Below, in pieces: positions 1 through 8,570 of a stretch of DNA of 64,000 bases. Source of the DNA: CAIKZZ01 sp036742455 (lineage in GTDB: Bacteria; Pseudomonadota; Gammaproteobacteria; Steroidobacterales; Steroidobacteraceae); assembly GCA_036742455.1 (NCBI GenBank), contig DAINQU010000002.1, positions 1 to 64,000 on the forward strand. The letters are read 5' to 3'. A program made the translations under genes and the position numbers. The notes under the pieces were generated by a model, which was not told the origin of the DNA, made no database searches, and saw nothing but the letters and a program-made list of their open reading frames with translations. The first letter of the stretch is position 1. Each line of letters opens with the position of its first letter.

Positions 1-1890
1 GGCCGGCAGCAGATCGTCATCACCGAGTTGCCGTACCAGGTCAACAAGGCGCGCCTGCTCGAGCGTATTGCCGATCTCGTGCGCGAGAAGATCATCGACG
101 GCATTGCCTCGGACGGCCTGCGCGACGAGTCCGACAAGGACGGCCTGCGCGTCGTCATCGAACTGAAGCGCAACGAAGTCCCGGACGTCGTGCTGAACAA
201 CCTCTACAAGCACACGCCGCTTGAGACCGTGTTCGGCATCAACATGGTCGGCCTCGTCGACGGTCAGCCGCGCCTGCTCGGCCTGCGCGACTTGCTCGAC
301 GCCTTCCTGCGTCACCGCCGCGAAGTGGTGACCCGTCGTACGGTGTACGACCTGCGCAAGGCCCGCGAGCGTGGCCATATTCTCGAAGGCCAAGCGGTGG
401 CGCTGGCCAACATCGACGAGGTCATCGCGCTCATCAAGGCCGCGCCGAACCCCGCCGAAGCCAAGGTCGCGCTGCTTGCGCGCGACTGGCCGGGCGGAGC
501 GGTGCCGGAGATGCTGTCGCGCGCCGAAGGCGTGCGCGTGCGTCCGGACACGATCTCCACCGACTTAGGCTTGCACGGCGGTCAGTACCGCCTCTCCGAG
601 GTCCAGGCGCAAGCGATCTTGGACCTGCGCTTGCACCGCCTCACGGGCCTCGAGCGCGACAAGATCGTCGCCGAGTACGCCGAAGTGCTCGAGCGCATCC
701 GTGACCTGTCGGACATTTTGGCGCGCCCGGAGCGTCTGCTCTCGGTGATCCGCGACGAGTTGGTCGCGATCCGTGCGCAGTACGCGGACGAGCGCCGCAC
801 CGAGATCGTCGTCGATCACTCGGAACTGTCGATCGAAGACCTGATCGAGGATCAGCCGGTGGTCGTCACGCTGACGCGCGACGGCTACATCAAGTCGCAA
901 CCGGTCGGGGTGTACCGCCAGCAGAACCGCGGCACGCGCGGCAAGGCCGCGACCGACATGAAGCAGGAGGATCTCATCGATCGCCTGTTCGTGGCGATGA
1001 CGCACGACTCGCTGCTGTGTTTCTCGAGCCGAGGCCGCGTCTATTGGCTCAAGGTCTATCAGTTGCCGCTGGCGGACGGGAAGGGCGGTCGCGGCAAGCC
1101 GATCGTCAACCTCATTCCGCTCGAAGAGGGCGAGAAGATTTCGGCGATGCTGCCGATTCGCGACTACGCGCCGGACAAGTACGTGTTCATGGTCACGAGC
1201 CAAGGCACCGTCAAGAAGACGCCGCTCGAGGCGTACTCGCGACCGCGCTCGGCCGGCATCATTGCCGTGGGCCTCGACGAGGGCGACCGCTTGGTGGGCG
1301 TCGACATCACCGACGGCTCGAACGACGTGATGCTCACGACGACCGCCGGCAAGGCGATCCGCTTTGCCGAAGACGACGTGCGCCCGATGGGTCGCGAAGC
1401 GACCGGCGTGCGCGGCGTCAGCTTGAGCGACGGCGCCGAAGTGAACTCGCTGATCGTGCTCCGCGAGGGGCTGATCCTGACCGCGTCCGAGAACGGCTAC
1501 GGCAAGCTCACGCCGGTCGAGGAGTTCCCGGTGCACGGCCGTGGTGGCCAAGGCGTGATCGCCTTGCAGTTGAGCGAGCGCAACGGCCGCATGATGGGCG
1601 CCTTGCAGGTCATGCCGGATCAAGACCTCATGATGATCACCCGCGGCGGTACGCTGATGCGGACCGGCGTCGATCAGATCTCGGTGGTCTCGCGCAACAC
1701 GCAGGGCGTGCGCCTCATGAAGGTGGAAGACGGCGACGTCTTGCTGTGCCTGGCCACCGTCGAGCGCATGCCGGACGCGGTTGAGACCCCCGAGACCACC
1801 GACGCCGCGGCCGATGCCGCGGGCGAGGACTCGGCGGCTGCGGCCGACCCGGTAGAGCCGACGCCGGACGCGCCTGCCGACGAGGCCTAA
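1..1890 (+). CDS. gyrA: DNA gyrase subunit A, C-terminal part (5' end outside window)
   Basis: Partial gene: the reading frame is open from base 1 (GRQQIVITELPYQVNKA...), so the N-terminal winged-helix and active-site tyrosine lie upstream of the window. About 629 residues remain: the rest of the breakage-reunion/tower and coiled-coil region, then the six-bladed beta-pinwheel that wraps DNA (TRDGYIKSQPV, GIIAVGLDEGD and similar blade repeats). GyrA introduces negative supercoils as an A2B2 enzyme with GyrB. The GyrA-box position reads QQNRGTRGKAA rather than the canonical QRRGGKG. The protein ends in an acidic, Ala-rich tail (DAAADAAGEDSAAAADPVEP). serC follows after 4 nt, so the two are probably co-transcribed. 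Confidence 0.97.
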   Translation, partial: GRQQIVITELPYQVNKARLLERIADLVREKIIDGIASDGLRDESDKDGLRVVIELKRNEVPDVVLNNLYKHTPLETVFGINMVGLVDGQPRLLGLRDLLDAFLRHRREVVTRRTVYDLRKARERGHILEGQAVALANIDEVIALIKAAPNPAEAKVALLARDWPGGAVPEMLSRAEGVRVRPDTISTDLGLHGGQYRLSEVQAQAILDLRLHRLTGLERDKIVAEYAEVLERIRDLSDILARPERLLSVIRDELVAIRAQYADERRTEIVVDHSELSIEDLIEDQPVVVTLTRDGYIKSQPVGVYRQQNRGTRGKAATDMKQEDLIDRLFVAMTHDSLLCFSSRGRVYWLKVYQLPLADGKGGRGKPIVNLIPLEEGEKISAMLPIRDYAPDKYVFMVTSQGTVKKTPLEAYSRPRSAGIIAVGLDEGDRLVGVDITDGSNDVMLTTTAGKAIRFAEDDVRPMGREATGVRGVSLSDGAEVNSLIVLREGLILTASENGYGKLTPVEEFPVHGRGGQGVIALQLSERNGRMMGALQVMPDQDLMMITRGGTLMRTGVDQISVVSRNTQGVRLMKVEDGDVLLCLATVERMPDAVETPETTDAAADAAGEDSAAAADPVEPTPDAPADEA

Positions 1891-1894
1891 GACC

Positions 1895-2977
1895 GTGCCG
1901 GTCTACAACTTCTGCGCCGGTCCCGCGATGTTGCCGCCGGCGGTGCTCGAGACCGTGCGCGCGGAATTGACCGACTGGCAGGGGTTGGGCACCTCGGTGA
2001 TGGAAGTCAGCCATCGCGGCCCGGCCTTTCAGGCCTGTGCCGCGCAGGCGGAGCAGGATCTGCGCGATCTCTTGCAGATCCCGACGAACTATCGCGTGCT
2101 GTTCTTGCACGGCGGCGCGACGCAACAGTTTGCGGCCCTCCCGCTGAACCTCGCGGCGGCAGGCGAGACGGTCGACTACGTCGACACCGGCATCTGGTCC
2201 GGCAAAGCCATCGCCGAAGCGCGCCGGCACGGCACGGTGCAGGTGGTGGCCTCGAGTGCCGACAGCGACTATTGCGACGTGCCGGACGTCGACGCGATCC
2301 GCGCGACCCCCGGCGCCCGCTATCTGCACTACACCCCGAACGAAACCATCGGCGGCGTCGAGTTCCAGGCGACGCCGCGCGTCGACGTGCCGCTCGTGGC
2401 CGACCTGTCCTCGTCGATCCTGTCGCGGCCGTTCGATGTCGCGGCGCACGGACTCATCTACGCCGGTGCGCAAAAGAACATCGGCCCCGCGGGCCTGTGC
2501 GTCGTGATCGTGCGCGAGGACTTGCTCGGACGGGTGCGTGCCGGCACGCCGCCGTTAATGGACTACACGATCGAGGCCCGCGAAGGCTCGATGCTGAACA
2601 CACCGCCGACCTTTGCCTGGTACCTCGCGGGACTCGTGTTCCGCTGGCTCAAGGCCGAAGGCGGCGTCGCCGCGATGGCCGAGCGCAACGCCGCGAAAGC
2701 GGCGTGCCTGTACAACGCCATCGACGGCTCCGGCGGCTATTACCGCAACCGCGTCGCGGTGCGGGCACGGTCGCGCATGAACGTGCCGTTCCTGCTGCAC
2801 GACGCGGCGCTTGATCGCGTGTTTTTCAGCGAAGCGCGCGCGGCGGGGCTCGTCAATTTGGAAGGACATCGACTCGCCGGCGGCGGTATGCGCGCGAGTC
2901 TCTACAACGCAATGCCCCTCGAGGGCGTCCACGCGCTGGTGGCCTTCATGGCCGATTTTCAGCGTCGCTACGGCTGA
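1895..2977 (+). CDS. serC: Phosphoserine aminotransferase
   Basis: 360 residues, the normal family length. Class V PLP-dependent aminotransferase that converts 3-phosphohydroxypyruvate to phosphoserine in serine synthesis; the same enzyme type serves pyridoxine synthesis. Starts at MPVYNFCAGPAMLPPAVLE, which matches SerC N-termini, using GTG at 1895, only 4 nt after the gyrA stop. The PLP lysine lies in YAGAQKNIGPAG. The C-terminal EGHRLAGGGMRASLYNAM is a typical substrate-phosphate binding segment. It lies in the gyrA-serC-pheA-aroA-cmk order known from gammaproteobacteria, 11 nt before pheA. Confidence 0.97.
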   Translation: MPVYNFCAGPAMLPPAVLETVRAELTDWQGLGTSVMEVSHRGPAFQACAAQAEQDLRDLLQIPTNYRVLFLHGGATQQFAALPLNLAAAGETVDYVDTGIWSGKAIAEARRHGTVQVVASSADSDYCDVPDVDAIRATPGARYLHYTPNETIGGVEFQATPRVDVPLVADLSSSILSRPFDVAAHGLIYAGAQKNIGPAGLCVVIVREDLLGRVRAGTPPLMDYTIEAREGSMLNTPPTFAWYLAGLVFRWLKAEGGVAAMAERNAAKAACLYNAIDGSGGYYRNRVAVRARSRMNVPFLLHDAALDRVFFSEARAAGLVNLEGHRLAGGGMRASLYNAMPLEGVHALVAFMADFQRRYG

Positions 2978-2988
2978 GGAGAGGCGAG

Positions 2989-4170
2989 ATGGCAGCGCGC
3001 AAGTCGGGATCCAAGACGCCGAAGATCGCAAAGACGGCCAAAAACGCGAAAACCGCGAAAACGTCCGCACGCGCCGCGCGCAAGACCGGCGCCGGATCGC
3101 TCGATTCCATCCGTGCCGAGATCGACGCGATCGACGGCCGCTTGGCCGAACTGATCAGCGCACGGGCGCGCATCGCGCAGTCGGTGGGCGAGGCCAAGCG
3201 AGCCGCCGGCACCGCCGAGTTCTATCGACCGGAGCGCGAAGCGGCCGTGTTGCGGCGGATCGTTGAGGACAACGAAGGCCCGCTGTCCGACGAGGAAATG
3301 GTGCGGCTGTTCCGCGAGATCATGTCCGCATGCCTCGCCCAGCAGGAGCCGCTCAAGGTCGCGTTCTTAGGTCCCGAAGGGACGTTCACGCAGCAGGCGG
3401 TGTTGAAGCACTTCGGTCACTCGGTGCGCGCGATTCCGCTCGCCGCGATTGACGAGGTGTTCCGGGAAGTCGAAAGCGGTGCCGCCGATTTTGGCGTGGT
3501 GCCCATCGAGAACTCGACCGAGGGCACCGTCAGCCACACCGCCGACATGTTCTTGCTCTCGCCGCTGAAGATCTGCGGCGAGGTCGAGTTGCGCATCAGT
3601 CAGAACCTGATGGGCCGTATGAAGCGCTTGGAGGACATCCAGCGCGTGGTCAGTCACCAGCAGTCGCTCGCGCAGACCCGCGGCTGGTTGAGTGAGCACC
3701 TGCCGCACGTCGAGCGCATCGCCGTCTCCTCGAACGCCGAAGCGGCCCGCCGCGCGCGCGACGAGGAGGGCACGGCCTCGATCGGCGGTGCGGTCGCCGC
3801 CGAGGTGTACGGTCTCAATATCTTGATCCCCGAGATCGAGGATCGCGACGACAACACGACGCGCTTCTTCATCATCGGTCGCAAGTTGCTCGCGCCGTCG
3901 GGCGCGGACCGCACGACGCTGCTGTTCTCGGCGCGCGACACGCTCGGCGCCGGCGCGCTGGTGCGCTTGCTCGAACCGTTTGCGAAGCACGGCGTCAGCT
4001 TGTCGCGGCTCGAGTCGCGGCCGAGCCGGCGCAAGAAATGGGACTACGTCTTTTTTGCGGACGTTGAGGGGCACGCTGACGTGCCGCCGCTGTCGACCGC
4101 GTTGGCCGAGGTGAAGCACGTCGCTTCCCTCCTTAAGGTGCTGGGCTCGTACCCCCGCACGATCCTGTGA
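2989..4170 (+). CDS. pheA: Bifunctional chorismate mutase / prephenate dehydratase with Lys/Ala-rich N-terminal extension
   Basis: 393 residues. Converts chorismate to prephenate and then to phenylpyruvate. Residues 1-36 are a basic Lys/Ala/Thr extension (MAARKSGSKTPKIAKTAKNA...) not part of the usual fold. The AroQ chorismate mutase domain follows (LDSIRAEIDAIDGRLAELIS), then the dehydratase domain with ENSTEGTVSH and the catalytic-type TRF motif (DDNTTRFFIIGR). A C-terminal ACT domain for phenylalanine feedback contains ESRPSRRKKWDYVFF. A strong GAGGAGAGG ribosome site precedes ATG 2989. It sits 11 nt after serC and 10 nt before aroA, in one operon. Confidence 0.96.
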   Translation: MAARKSGSKTPKIAKTAKNAKTAKTSARAARKTGAGSLDSIRAEIDAIDGRLAELISARARIAQSVGEAKRAAGTAEFYRPEREAAVLRRIVEDNEGPLSDEEMVRLFREIMSACLAQQEPLKVAFLGPEGTFTQQAVLKHFGHSVRAIPLAAIDEVFREVESGAADFGVVPIENSTEGTVSHTADMFLLSPLKICGEVELRISQNLMGRMKRLEDIQRVVSHQQSLAQTRGWLSEHLPHVERIAVSSNAEAARRARDEEGTASIGGAVAAEVYGLNILIPEIEDRDDNTTRFFIIGRKLLAPSGADRTTLLFSARDTLGAGALVRLLEPFAKHGVSLSRLESRPSRRKKWDYVFFADVEGHADVPPLSTALAEVKHVASLLKVLGSYPRTIL

Positions 4171-4180
4171 TAGGACGATC

Positions 4181-5491
4181 ATGACGAACGAAGCGAAATT
4201 CCACGTTGCGCACGGCGGCTGCCTGCGCGGCGATGTCACGATGCCCGGCGACAAGTCCGTCTCGCACCGCTCGGTGCTGTTCGGCGGTATCGCCGAAGGC
4301 ACCACCGAAGTGGACAACTTCCTCGAGAGCGAGGATTGCTTGGCGACCTTAGGCGCGATGCGCGCGATGGGCGTCTCGATCGAGCGGCCCGGCCCGGGTC
4401 GGGTGATCGTCGACGGCGTGGGCCTGCACGGGCTGCGCGCGCCGACCCACGCGCTCGACATGGGCAATGCCGGCACCGCGATGCGCCTCTCGATGGGCCT
4501 CATGGCCGGGCAAGCCTTCGACGCCACGCTCGTCGGCGACCCGTCGCTGTCGCGTCGGCCGATGGAGCGCGCGGCGACGCCGCTGCGGCAGATGGGCGCG
4601 GTCATCGAGACGACGAACGGCCGTCCGCCGGTGACGATCCGCGGCGGTCAGTCGTTGCACGGCATCGAGTACGCGCTCGAGGTTGCGAGCGCCCAGGTGA
4701 AGTCCGCGATCTTGATCGCCGGCTTGTACGCGAAGGGCACGACCGTCGTGCACGAACCGGCCGTGACCCGCGATCACACCGAACGCATGCTGCGCGCCTT
4801 TGGCGTGCCGGTGCAGACCGACGGCGGTCGCATCGAACTGACCGGCGGTCACACGCTCAAAGGCACGCGCCTGACGGTGCCCGGTGACATCTCCTCGTCG
4901 GCGTTTTTCATTGTGGCCGGACTCTTGGCCGCCGAAGGGCCGTTCCTGATCCGGAACGTCGGCATCAACCCGACGCGCACCGGCATCCTCGACATCCTCG
5001 CCCTCATGGGCGCGGACATCCGAGTCCTGAACCGTCGCCTTGCCGGCGACGAGCCGGTGGCGGACCTGGAAGTGCACCGCACCCAGCTGAAGGGCATCGA
5101 CGTGCCCGAGCACCTCGTCCCGCTCGCGATCGACGAGTTCCCGATCCTGTTCGTGGCCGCGGCCTTCGCCGAGGGCACGACGCGCGTCACGGGTGCCGAA
5201 GAGCTGCGCGTGAAGGAGAGCGATCGCATCGCGGTGATGGCCGAAGGCCTGCGACACCTCGGCTGCGACGCCACCCCGACGCCGGACGGCATGGTGATCC
5301 GCGGCGGCACACTGCACGGCGGCAAGGTTACGAGCCACGGCGATCATCGCATTGCGATGTCCTTTGCGGTTGCGGCACTGCGCGCCACCGGCGATATCGA
5401 GATCGGCGACGTGGCGAACGTCGCGACCTCCTTCCCGGGCTTTGCGGCGCTGGCGCGCGGCGCCGGCATGGCCATCGACGAGACCCGGTGA
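4181..5491 (+). CDS. aroA: 3-phosphoshikimate 1-carboxyvinyltransferase (EPSP synthase)
   Basis: 436 residues. Joins PEP to shikimate-3-phosphate in the shikimate pathway. Visible motifs are GDKSVSHRSVLFGGIAEG, GNAGTAMRL, the RPMER segment, SAQVKSAILIAGL, VTRDHTERML and the late LRVKESDRI signature. RPMxR plus SAQVKSA place it with the class II-like enzymes rather than the E. coli-type class I (RPIxH, SSQFLTALL); the Gly of GNAGTA is retained. The last four bases (GTGA) also start cmk, indicating translational coupling. Confidence 0.96.
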   Translation: MTNEAKFHVAHGGCLRGDVTMPGDKSVSHRSVLFGGIAEGTTEVDNFLESEDCLATLGAMRAMGVSIERPGPGRVIVDGVGLHGLRAPTHALDMGNAGTAMRLSMGLMAGQAFDATLVGDPSLSRRPMERAATPLRQMGAVIETTNGRPPVTIRGGQSLHGIEYALEVASAQVKSAILIAGLYAKGTTVVHEPAVTRDHTERMLRAFGVPVQTDGGRIELTGGHTLKGTRLTVPGDISSSAFFIVAGLLAAEGPFLIRNVGINPTRTGILDILALMGADIRVLNRRLAGDEPVADLEVHRTQLKGIDVPEHLVPLAIDEFPILFVAAAFAEGTTRVTGAEELRVKESDRIAVMAEGLRHLGCDATPTPDGMVIRGGTLHGGKVTSHGDHRIAMSFAVAALRATGDIEIGDVANVATSFPGFAALARGAGMAIDETR

Positions 5492-6165
5492 GCGTTCCGG
5501 TCATCGCGATTGACGGGCCCTCGGGCTCGGGCAAAGGCACCGTCGCACGGCGCTTGGCGGCGGCATTGGGCTTTCATCTATTGGACTCCGGCGCGCTCTA
5601 TCGCGTAACCGGACACGCCGGCTGGGTGGCGGGCCTCGATCCTGCCGACGAGGCCGGACACGCGGCGTTGGCGGCCGACCTGCCGCTCGTCTTCGCGACC
5701 GCCGCCGACGGCGGCGAGGCGATCCTTCTCGATGGCGTGGATATCGCGTCGGTGATCCGCACCGAAGCGGGGGGCGCGCGCGCCTCGGCCGTGGCCTCAC
5801 ACCCGGCGGTGCGGCGTGCCTTGATGGATCGGCAACGCGCGTTTGCGATGGCACCCGGACTCGTCGCCGACGGGCGTGACATGGGCACCGTGGTGTTCCC
5901 CGACGCTGTGCTGAAGGTCTTTTTGACGGCGAGTGCCGAAGAGCGCGCGCGCCGACGCTACTTGCAGTTGCAGGCGAAGGGCGAGACGGTCGACCTGCCC
6001 ACGCTGTCGCGAGAGATCGAAGAACGGGACTTTCGGGACGCCCATCGCGCGGCCTCGCCCCTGGTGCCGGCGGCGGATGCGATCGTGCTCGACTCGACGT
6101 CGGTGTCGCCGGAGGCGGTGCTTGCAGAGGTGCTGCAGCTCGCGCGGGAGCGGTTGGCGGGCTGA
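5488..6165 (+). CDS. cmk: Cytidylate kinase
   Basis: 225 residues. Phosphorylates CMP/dCMP with ATP. The P-loop GPSGSGKGTVARRLA is at the N-terminus; DGRDMGTVVFPDA and the lid segment ERARRRYLQLQAKGE are characteristic of bacterial Cmk. GTG start at 5488 overlaps the aroA stop (GTGA). In most gammaproteobacteria rpsA follows directly, but here about 2.9 kb holding a Fic gene and a BLUF gene lies between them. Confidence 0.95.
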   Translation: MSVPVIAIDGPSGSGKGTVARRLAAALGFHLLDSGALYRVTGHAGWVAGLDPADEAGHAALAADLPLVFATAADGGEAILLDGVDIASVIRTEAGGARASAVASHPAVRRALMDRQRAFAMAPGLVADGRDMGTVVFPDAVLKVFLTASAEERARRRYLQLQAKGETVDLPTLSREIEERDFRDAHRAASPLVPAADAIVLDSTSVSPEAVLAEVLQLARERLAG

Positions 6166-6466
6166 GTCGGGTGCCGTGGCGCGGTCTGCACCGCGTCGGT
6201 CGGTCGTTGGGGCCCCGTACCCCGCACAATAACCTAATAATGATCCATCACGCGGTCGCGCCCTTGAGGCCGAATGCGCGGCGTCAGGCGGGACGGTTGG
6301 CCAAAACGGCGGCTGCCGCGGGCGATTTTAGGGTTCGCTGTGAGTAAACAGCACAATAACCTAAAAGTACGTTGACACAATAACCTAAAAACACTACAAC
6401 ACAATAACCTAAAAATGCTCTGGCCGCGCAGGGTGCTACCGCGACCGGTTTGGACTCGAGGTATTT
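6166..6466 (+). promoter_or_regulatory. Fic upstream region with direct repeats and embedded promoter
   Basis: No gene is credible here. The 15-mer CACAATAACCTAAAA occurs at 6352, 6376 and 6400, exactly 24 bp apart, and a 13-base copy (CACAATAACCTAA) lies at 6225. A near-inverted copy, TTTTAGGGTT, is at 6326. A perfect -35 box TTGACA at 6372-6377 is followed after 17 nt by TACAAC (6395-6400). Repeat 3 therefore fills the spacer, repeat 4 starts at the end of the -10, and repeat 2 lies just upstream of the -35. This looks like a promoter controlled by a protein that binds the repeats, most simply the Fic fusion protein itself. Confidence 0.7.
6352..6414 (+). repeat. Three tandem iteron-like direct repeats, 24-bp period
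   Basis: Three perfect copies of CACAATAACCTAAAA start at 6352, 6376 and 6400. The 9-nt spacers differ in sequence (GTACGTTGA, ACACTACAA), so the conserved 15 bases are the functional unit. They are A/T-rich inside GC-rich DNA. They are too short and too few for a CRISPR array. Confidence 0.85.
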
Positions 6467-7987
6467 GTGAAACCATCGCCTTCGCAACGGCTGGCCGTCT
6501 CACTCGTCGCCTTGAAAGCGCTGCAAGAGGCTGGGTGTGTTGCGATCCGTTCTCAGGACCTCAGTCGGGTGAACCGGGAACGGCTGCTCCGGCACGGGTT
6601 TTTGCGCGAGGTGATGAAGGGCTGGTATGTCCCGACTCGGCCGGACGAGCCGCCCGGCGAAAGTACCGCATGGGTCGCCGCGTTTTGGCCGTATTGCGCG
6701 TCGTATTTGGCGTCGCGGTTCGAGGACGCCTGGTGCGTCAGTCCGGAACAGTCCTTGCGGATCCACACCGGTGACTGGACGGTCCCACGTCAGTTGCTCG
6801 TCCGCTCCCCGCTCGCCGGCAATAAGCCCACGGCGCTGTTACACGACACGTCCATCTTTGATCTGCGGTTGGCACTCCCCGAGGCGTCGGCTCTGACGGT
6901 GATCGATGGCATCCGTGTCTATCGATTGCCTGCGGCCCTCGTGGCCTGTTCAGCCGCGCACTACACCGCACAACCCACCGATATGCGGGTCGCACTGTCG
7001 ATGATCGGCGATGCCTCCGAGTTGCTGCGCCTCCTGTTGGACCGTGGCCACACGGTCATTGCGGGGCGCTTAGCCGGCGCCCTTCGGAACATCGGTCGCG
7101 GCCACCTGGCCGATCAGATTCTCGGCGCCATGCGGGCAGCCGGCCATACGGTGGTCGAAACCGATCCGTTTGAGGCGGCGTCGCCGGTCGCGCTCCACAC
7201 GTTAGCCGTAAGCCCGCACGTGAACCGATTGCACATGACGTGGGAACGGATGCGCGCCACCGTGCTGCAATGCTTCCCAGCGCCCTCGGCGCCTGCGCTC
7301 AGCACGTTCGAGTATTTGCGGCAAATGGATGCCAACTACGTCAGTGATGCGTATCACTCGCTGTCCATTGAAGGCTATCAGGTGACGACGGCGCTGATAG
7401 AGCGGGTGCGGTCCGGACGCTGGAACCCCGACGCAGACGCGGACGATCGGCAGCACCGCGATGCCTTGGCCGCACGCGGCTACTGGCAAGCGTTTCAGGC
7501 CGTCCGGGAGAGCATTGAGCAGGTGCTCGCCGGCCAAAATGCGGGTGCGATTGCGGATCGCGATCACCCGACCTGGTACCGAGAATTATTCGGCCCGAGC
7601 GTTACGGCGGGAATACTGCGCCCAGCGGATCTCGCCGGCTATCGAAGTGCGCCGGTGCACATCCGTCGCTCCATGCACACGCCGCCGCGGGCGGATGCGG
7701 TCCGCGACGTCATGCCGGCACTGTTCGAGCGCCTCCAGCAGGAGACCGCAGCGCCGGTGCGGGTGGTGCTCGGTCATTTCTTTTTCGTCGCGATTCATCC
7801 GTATTTGGACGGGAACGGTCGAATGGGCCGGTTCCTCATGAATGTGATGCTCGCCTCGGGTGGGTATCCGTGGATGACGGTGCCGTTGGAGCGGCGTAGC
7901 GATTACATCGACGCCTTGGAACGGGCCAGCGTCCACGGCGATATCGAGCCGTTTGCGACCTTTTTGGCCTCGTTGCTGCGCACTTGA
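6467..7987 (+). CDS. Fic family protein with N-terminal winged-helix (AbiEi-like) domain, self-inhibited class II type
   Basis: 506 residues from a GTG at 6467. The first ~240 residues resemble the AbiEi-antitoxin/transcriptional-regulator type winged helix (KALQEAGCVAIRSQDLSR...LRHGFLREVMKGWYVP), a domain that binds DNA. A short helix carries SLSIEG (residues 298-303), which fits the (S/T)xxxE(G/N) inhibitory motif placed in front of the Fic core in class II proteins. The Fic core has HPYLDGNGRMGR with catalytic His at residue 444. Fic enzymes usually transfer AMP from ATP to hydroxyl side chains; the target here is unknown. The gene is isolated between cmk and the BLUF gene, suggesting acquisition. 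No separate antitoxin gene is visible. Confidence 0.88.
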   Translation: MKPSPSQRLAVSLVALKALQEAGCVAIRSQDLSRVNRERLLRHGFLREVMKGWYVPTRPDEPPGESTAWVAAFWPYCASYLASRFEDAWCVSPEQSLRIHTGDWTVPRQLLVRSPLAGNKPTALLHDTSIFDLRLALPEASALTVIDGIRVYRLPAALVACSAAHYTAQPTDMRVALSMIGDASELLRLLLDRGHTVIAGRLAGALRNIGRGHLADQILGAMRAAGHTVVETDPFEAASPVALHTLAVSPHVNRLHMTWERMRATVLQCFPAPSAPALSTFEYLRQMDANYVSDAYHSLSIEGYQVTTALIERVRSGRWNPDADADDRQHRDALAARGYWQAFQAVRESIEQVLAGQNAGAIADRDHPTWYRELFGPSVTAGILRPADLAGYRSAPVHIRRSMHTPPRADAVRDVMPALFERLQQETAAPVRVVLGHFFFVAIHPYLDGNGRMGRFLMNVMLASGGYPWMTVPLERRSDYIDALERASVHGDIEPFATFLASLLRT

Positions 7988-8126
7988 GATCATTGCCTCA
8001 GCGCCCACTGCGCACAGCCCTTAGGTATAGATGACACTCCATAAAATCAGGGGGCGCGACTAGACTCCGCTGCACACACGCCGACGCCGTCGGACTCTAC
8101 CCAACCTGACCAGAGGAGCCGTCGCT

Positions 8127-8570
8127 ATGCGTGATCTGCAGCACTTGTGCTACACGAGCACGGCCACCCGGCCCATCGTGCCGCAGGCGTTGGAAGGGTT
8201 GTTGGCGGAGGCGCGGGCCTTCAACGACGCGCATGGCGTCACCGGCGTGCTGCTGCACCACGACGGCAGTTTTCTGCAGTACCTGGAGGGACCGGCCGAG
8301 GGCTTGGAGCGCGTGTATGCGCGGATTCAGGCGAGTCGCCTGCACACCGGGCTGTTCATGCTGCTCGAAGGATCCATCGATGAGCGGTTGTTTCCCGACT
8401 GGCGCATGGGATCGACGCGGGTACCGGAGGCGGCGGTGCTGTCGCTGCGCGATGCGTCGTGGCGCCTTCTGAGCAATCCCAAAGGCGAGTGGCCGACGCT
8501 GTCGCCCGGTCTTTTGCTGCTCCGGGCGCACTTCAGCAGTTTGCAGCAAGTCGATCGCGAGTGCGGTTGA
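8127..8570 (+). CDS. BLUF domain blue-light sensor protein
   Basis: 147 residues, essentially one BLUF domain (~95 residues) plus a short C-terminal helix region. BLUF proteins bind FAD and sense blue light. The key positions are present: Tyr in LCYTSTA (residue 9), Asn in FNDAHGVTG (residue 32), Gln in GSFLQYLEG (residue 50), and the W-x-M segment FPDWRMGS. There is no fused output domain, so signalling would go through protein-protein contacts. Start ATG 8127 has an AGAGGAG ribosome site. No partner gene such as an EAL or MerR protein is adjacent. Confidence 0.92.
   Translation: MRDLQHLCYTSTATRPIVPQALEGLLAEARAFNDAHGVTGVLLHHDGSFLQYLEGPAEGLERVYARIQASRLHTGLFMLLEGSIDERLFPDWRMGSTRVPEAAVLSLRDASWRLLSNPKGEWPTLSPGLLLLRAHFSSLQQVDRECG

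Noticed and set aside
6225..6414. Direct repeats considered as a CRISPR array
   Set aside because: Only 15-bp repeats with 9-nt spacers, no cas genes; position over a promoter fits regulator binding.
6234..6503. Small minus-strand frame with repeated FRLLC units
   Set aside because: The repeats come from the 24-bp-period DNA repeats upstream of the Fic gene, not from a protein; no ribosome site or family.
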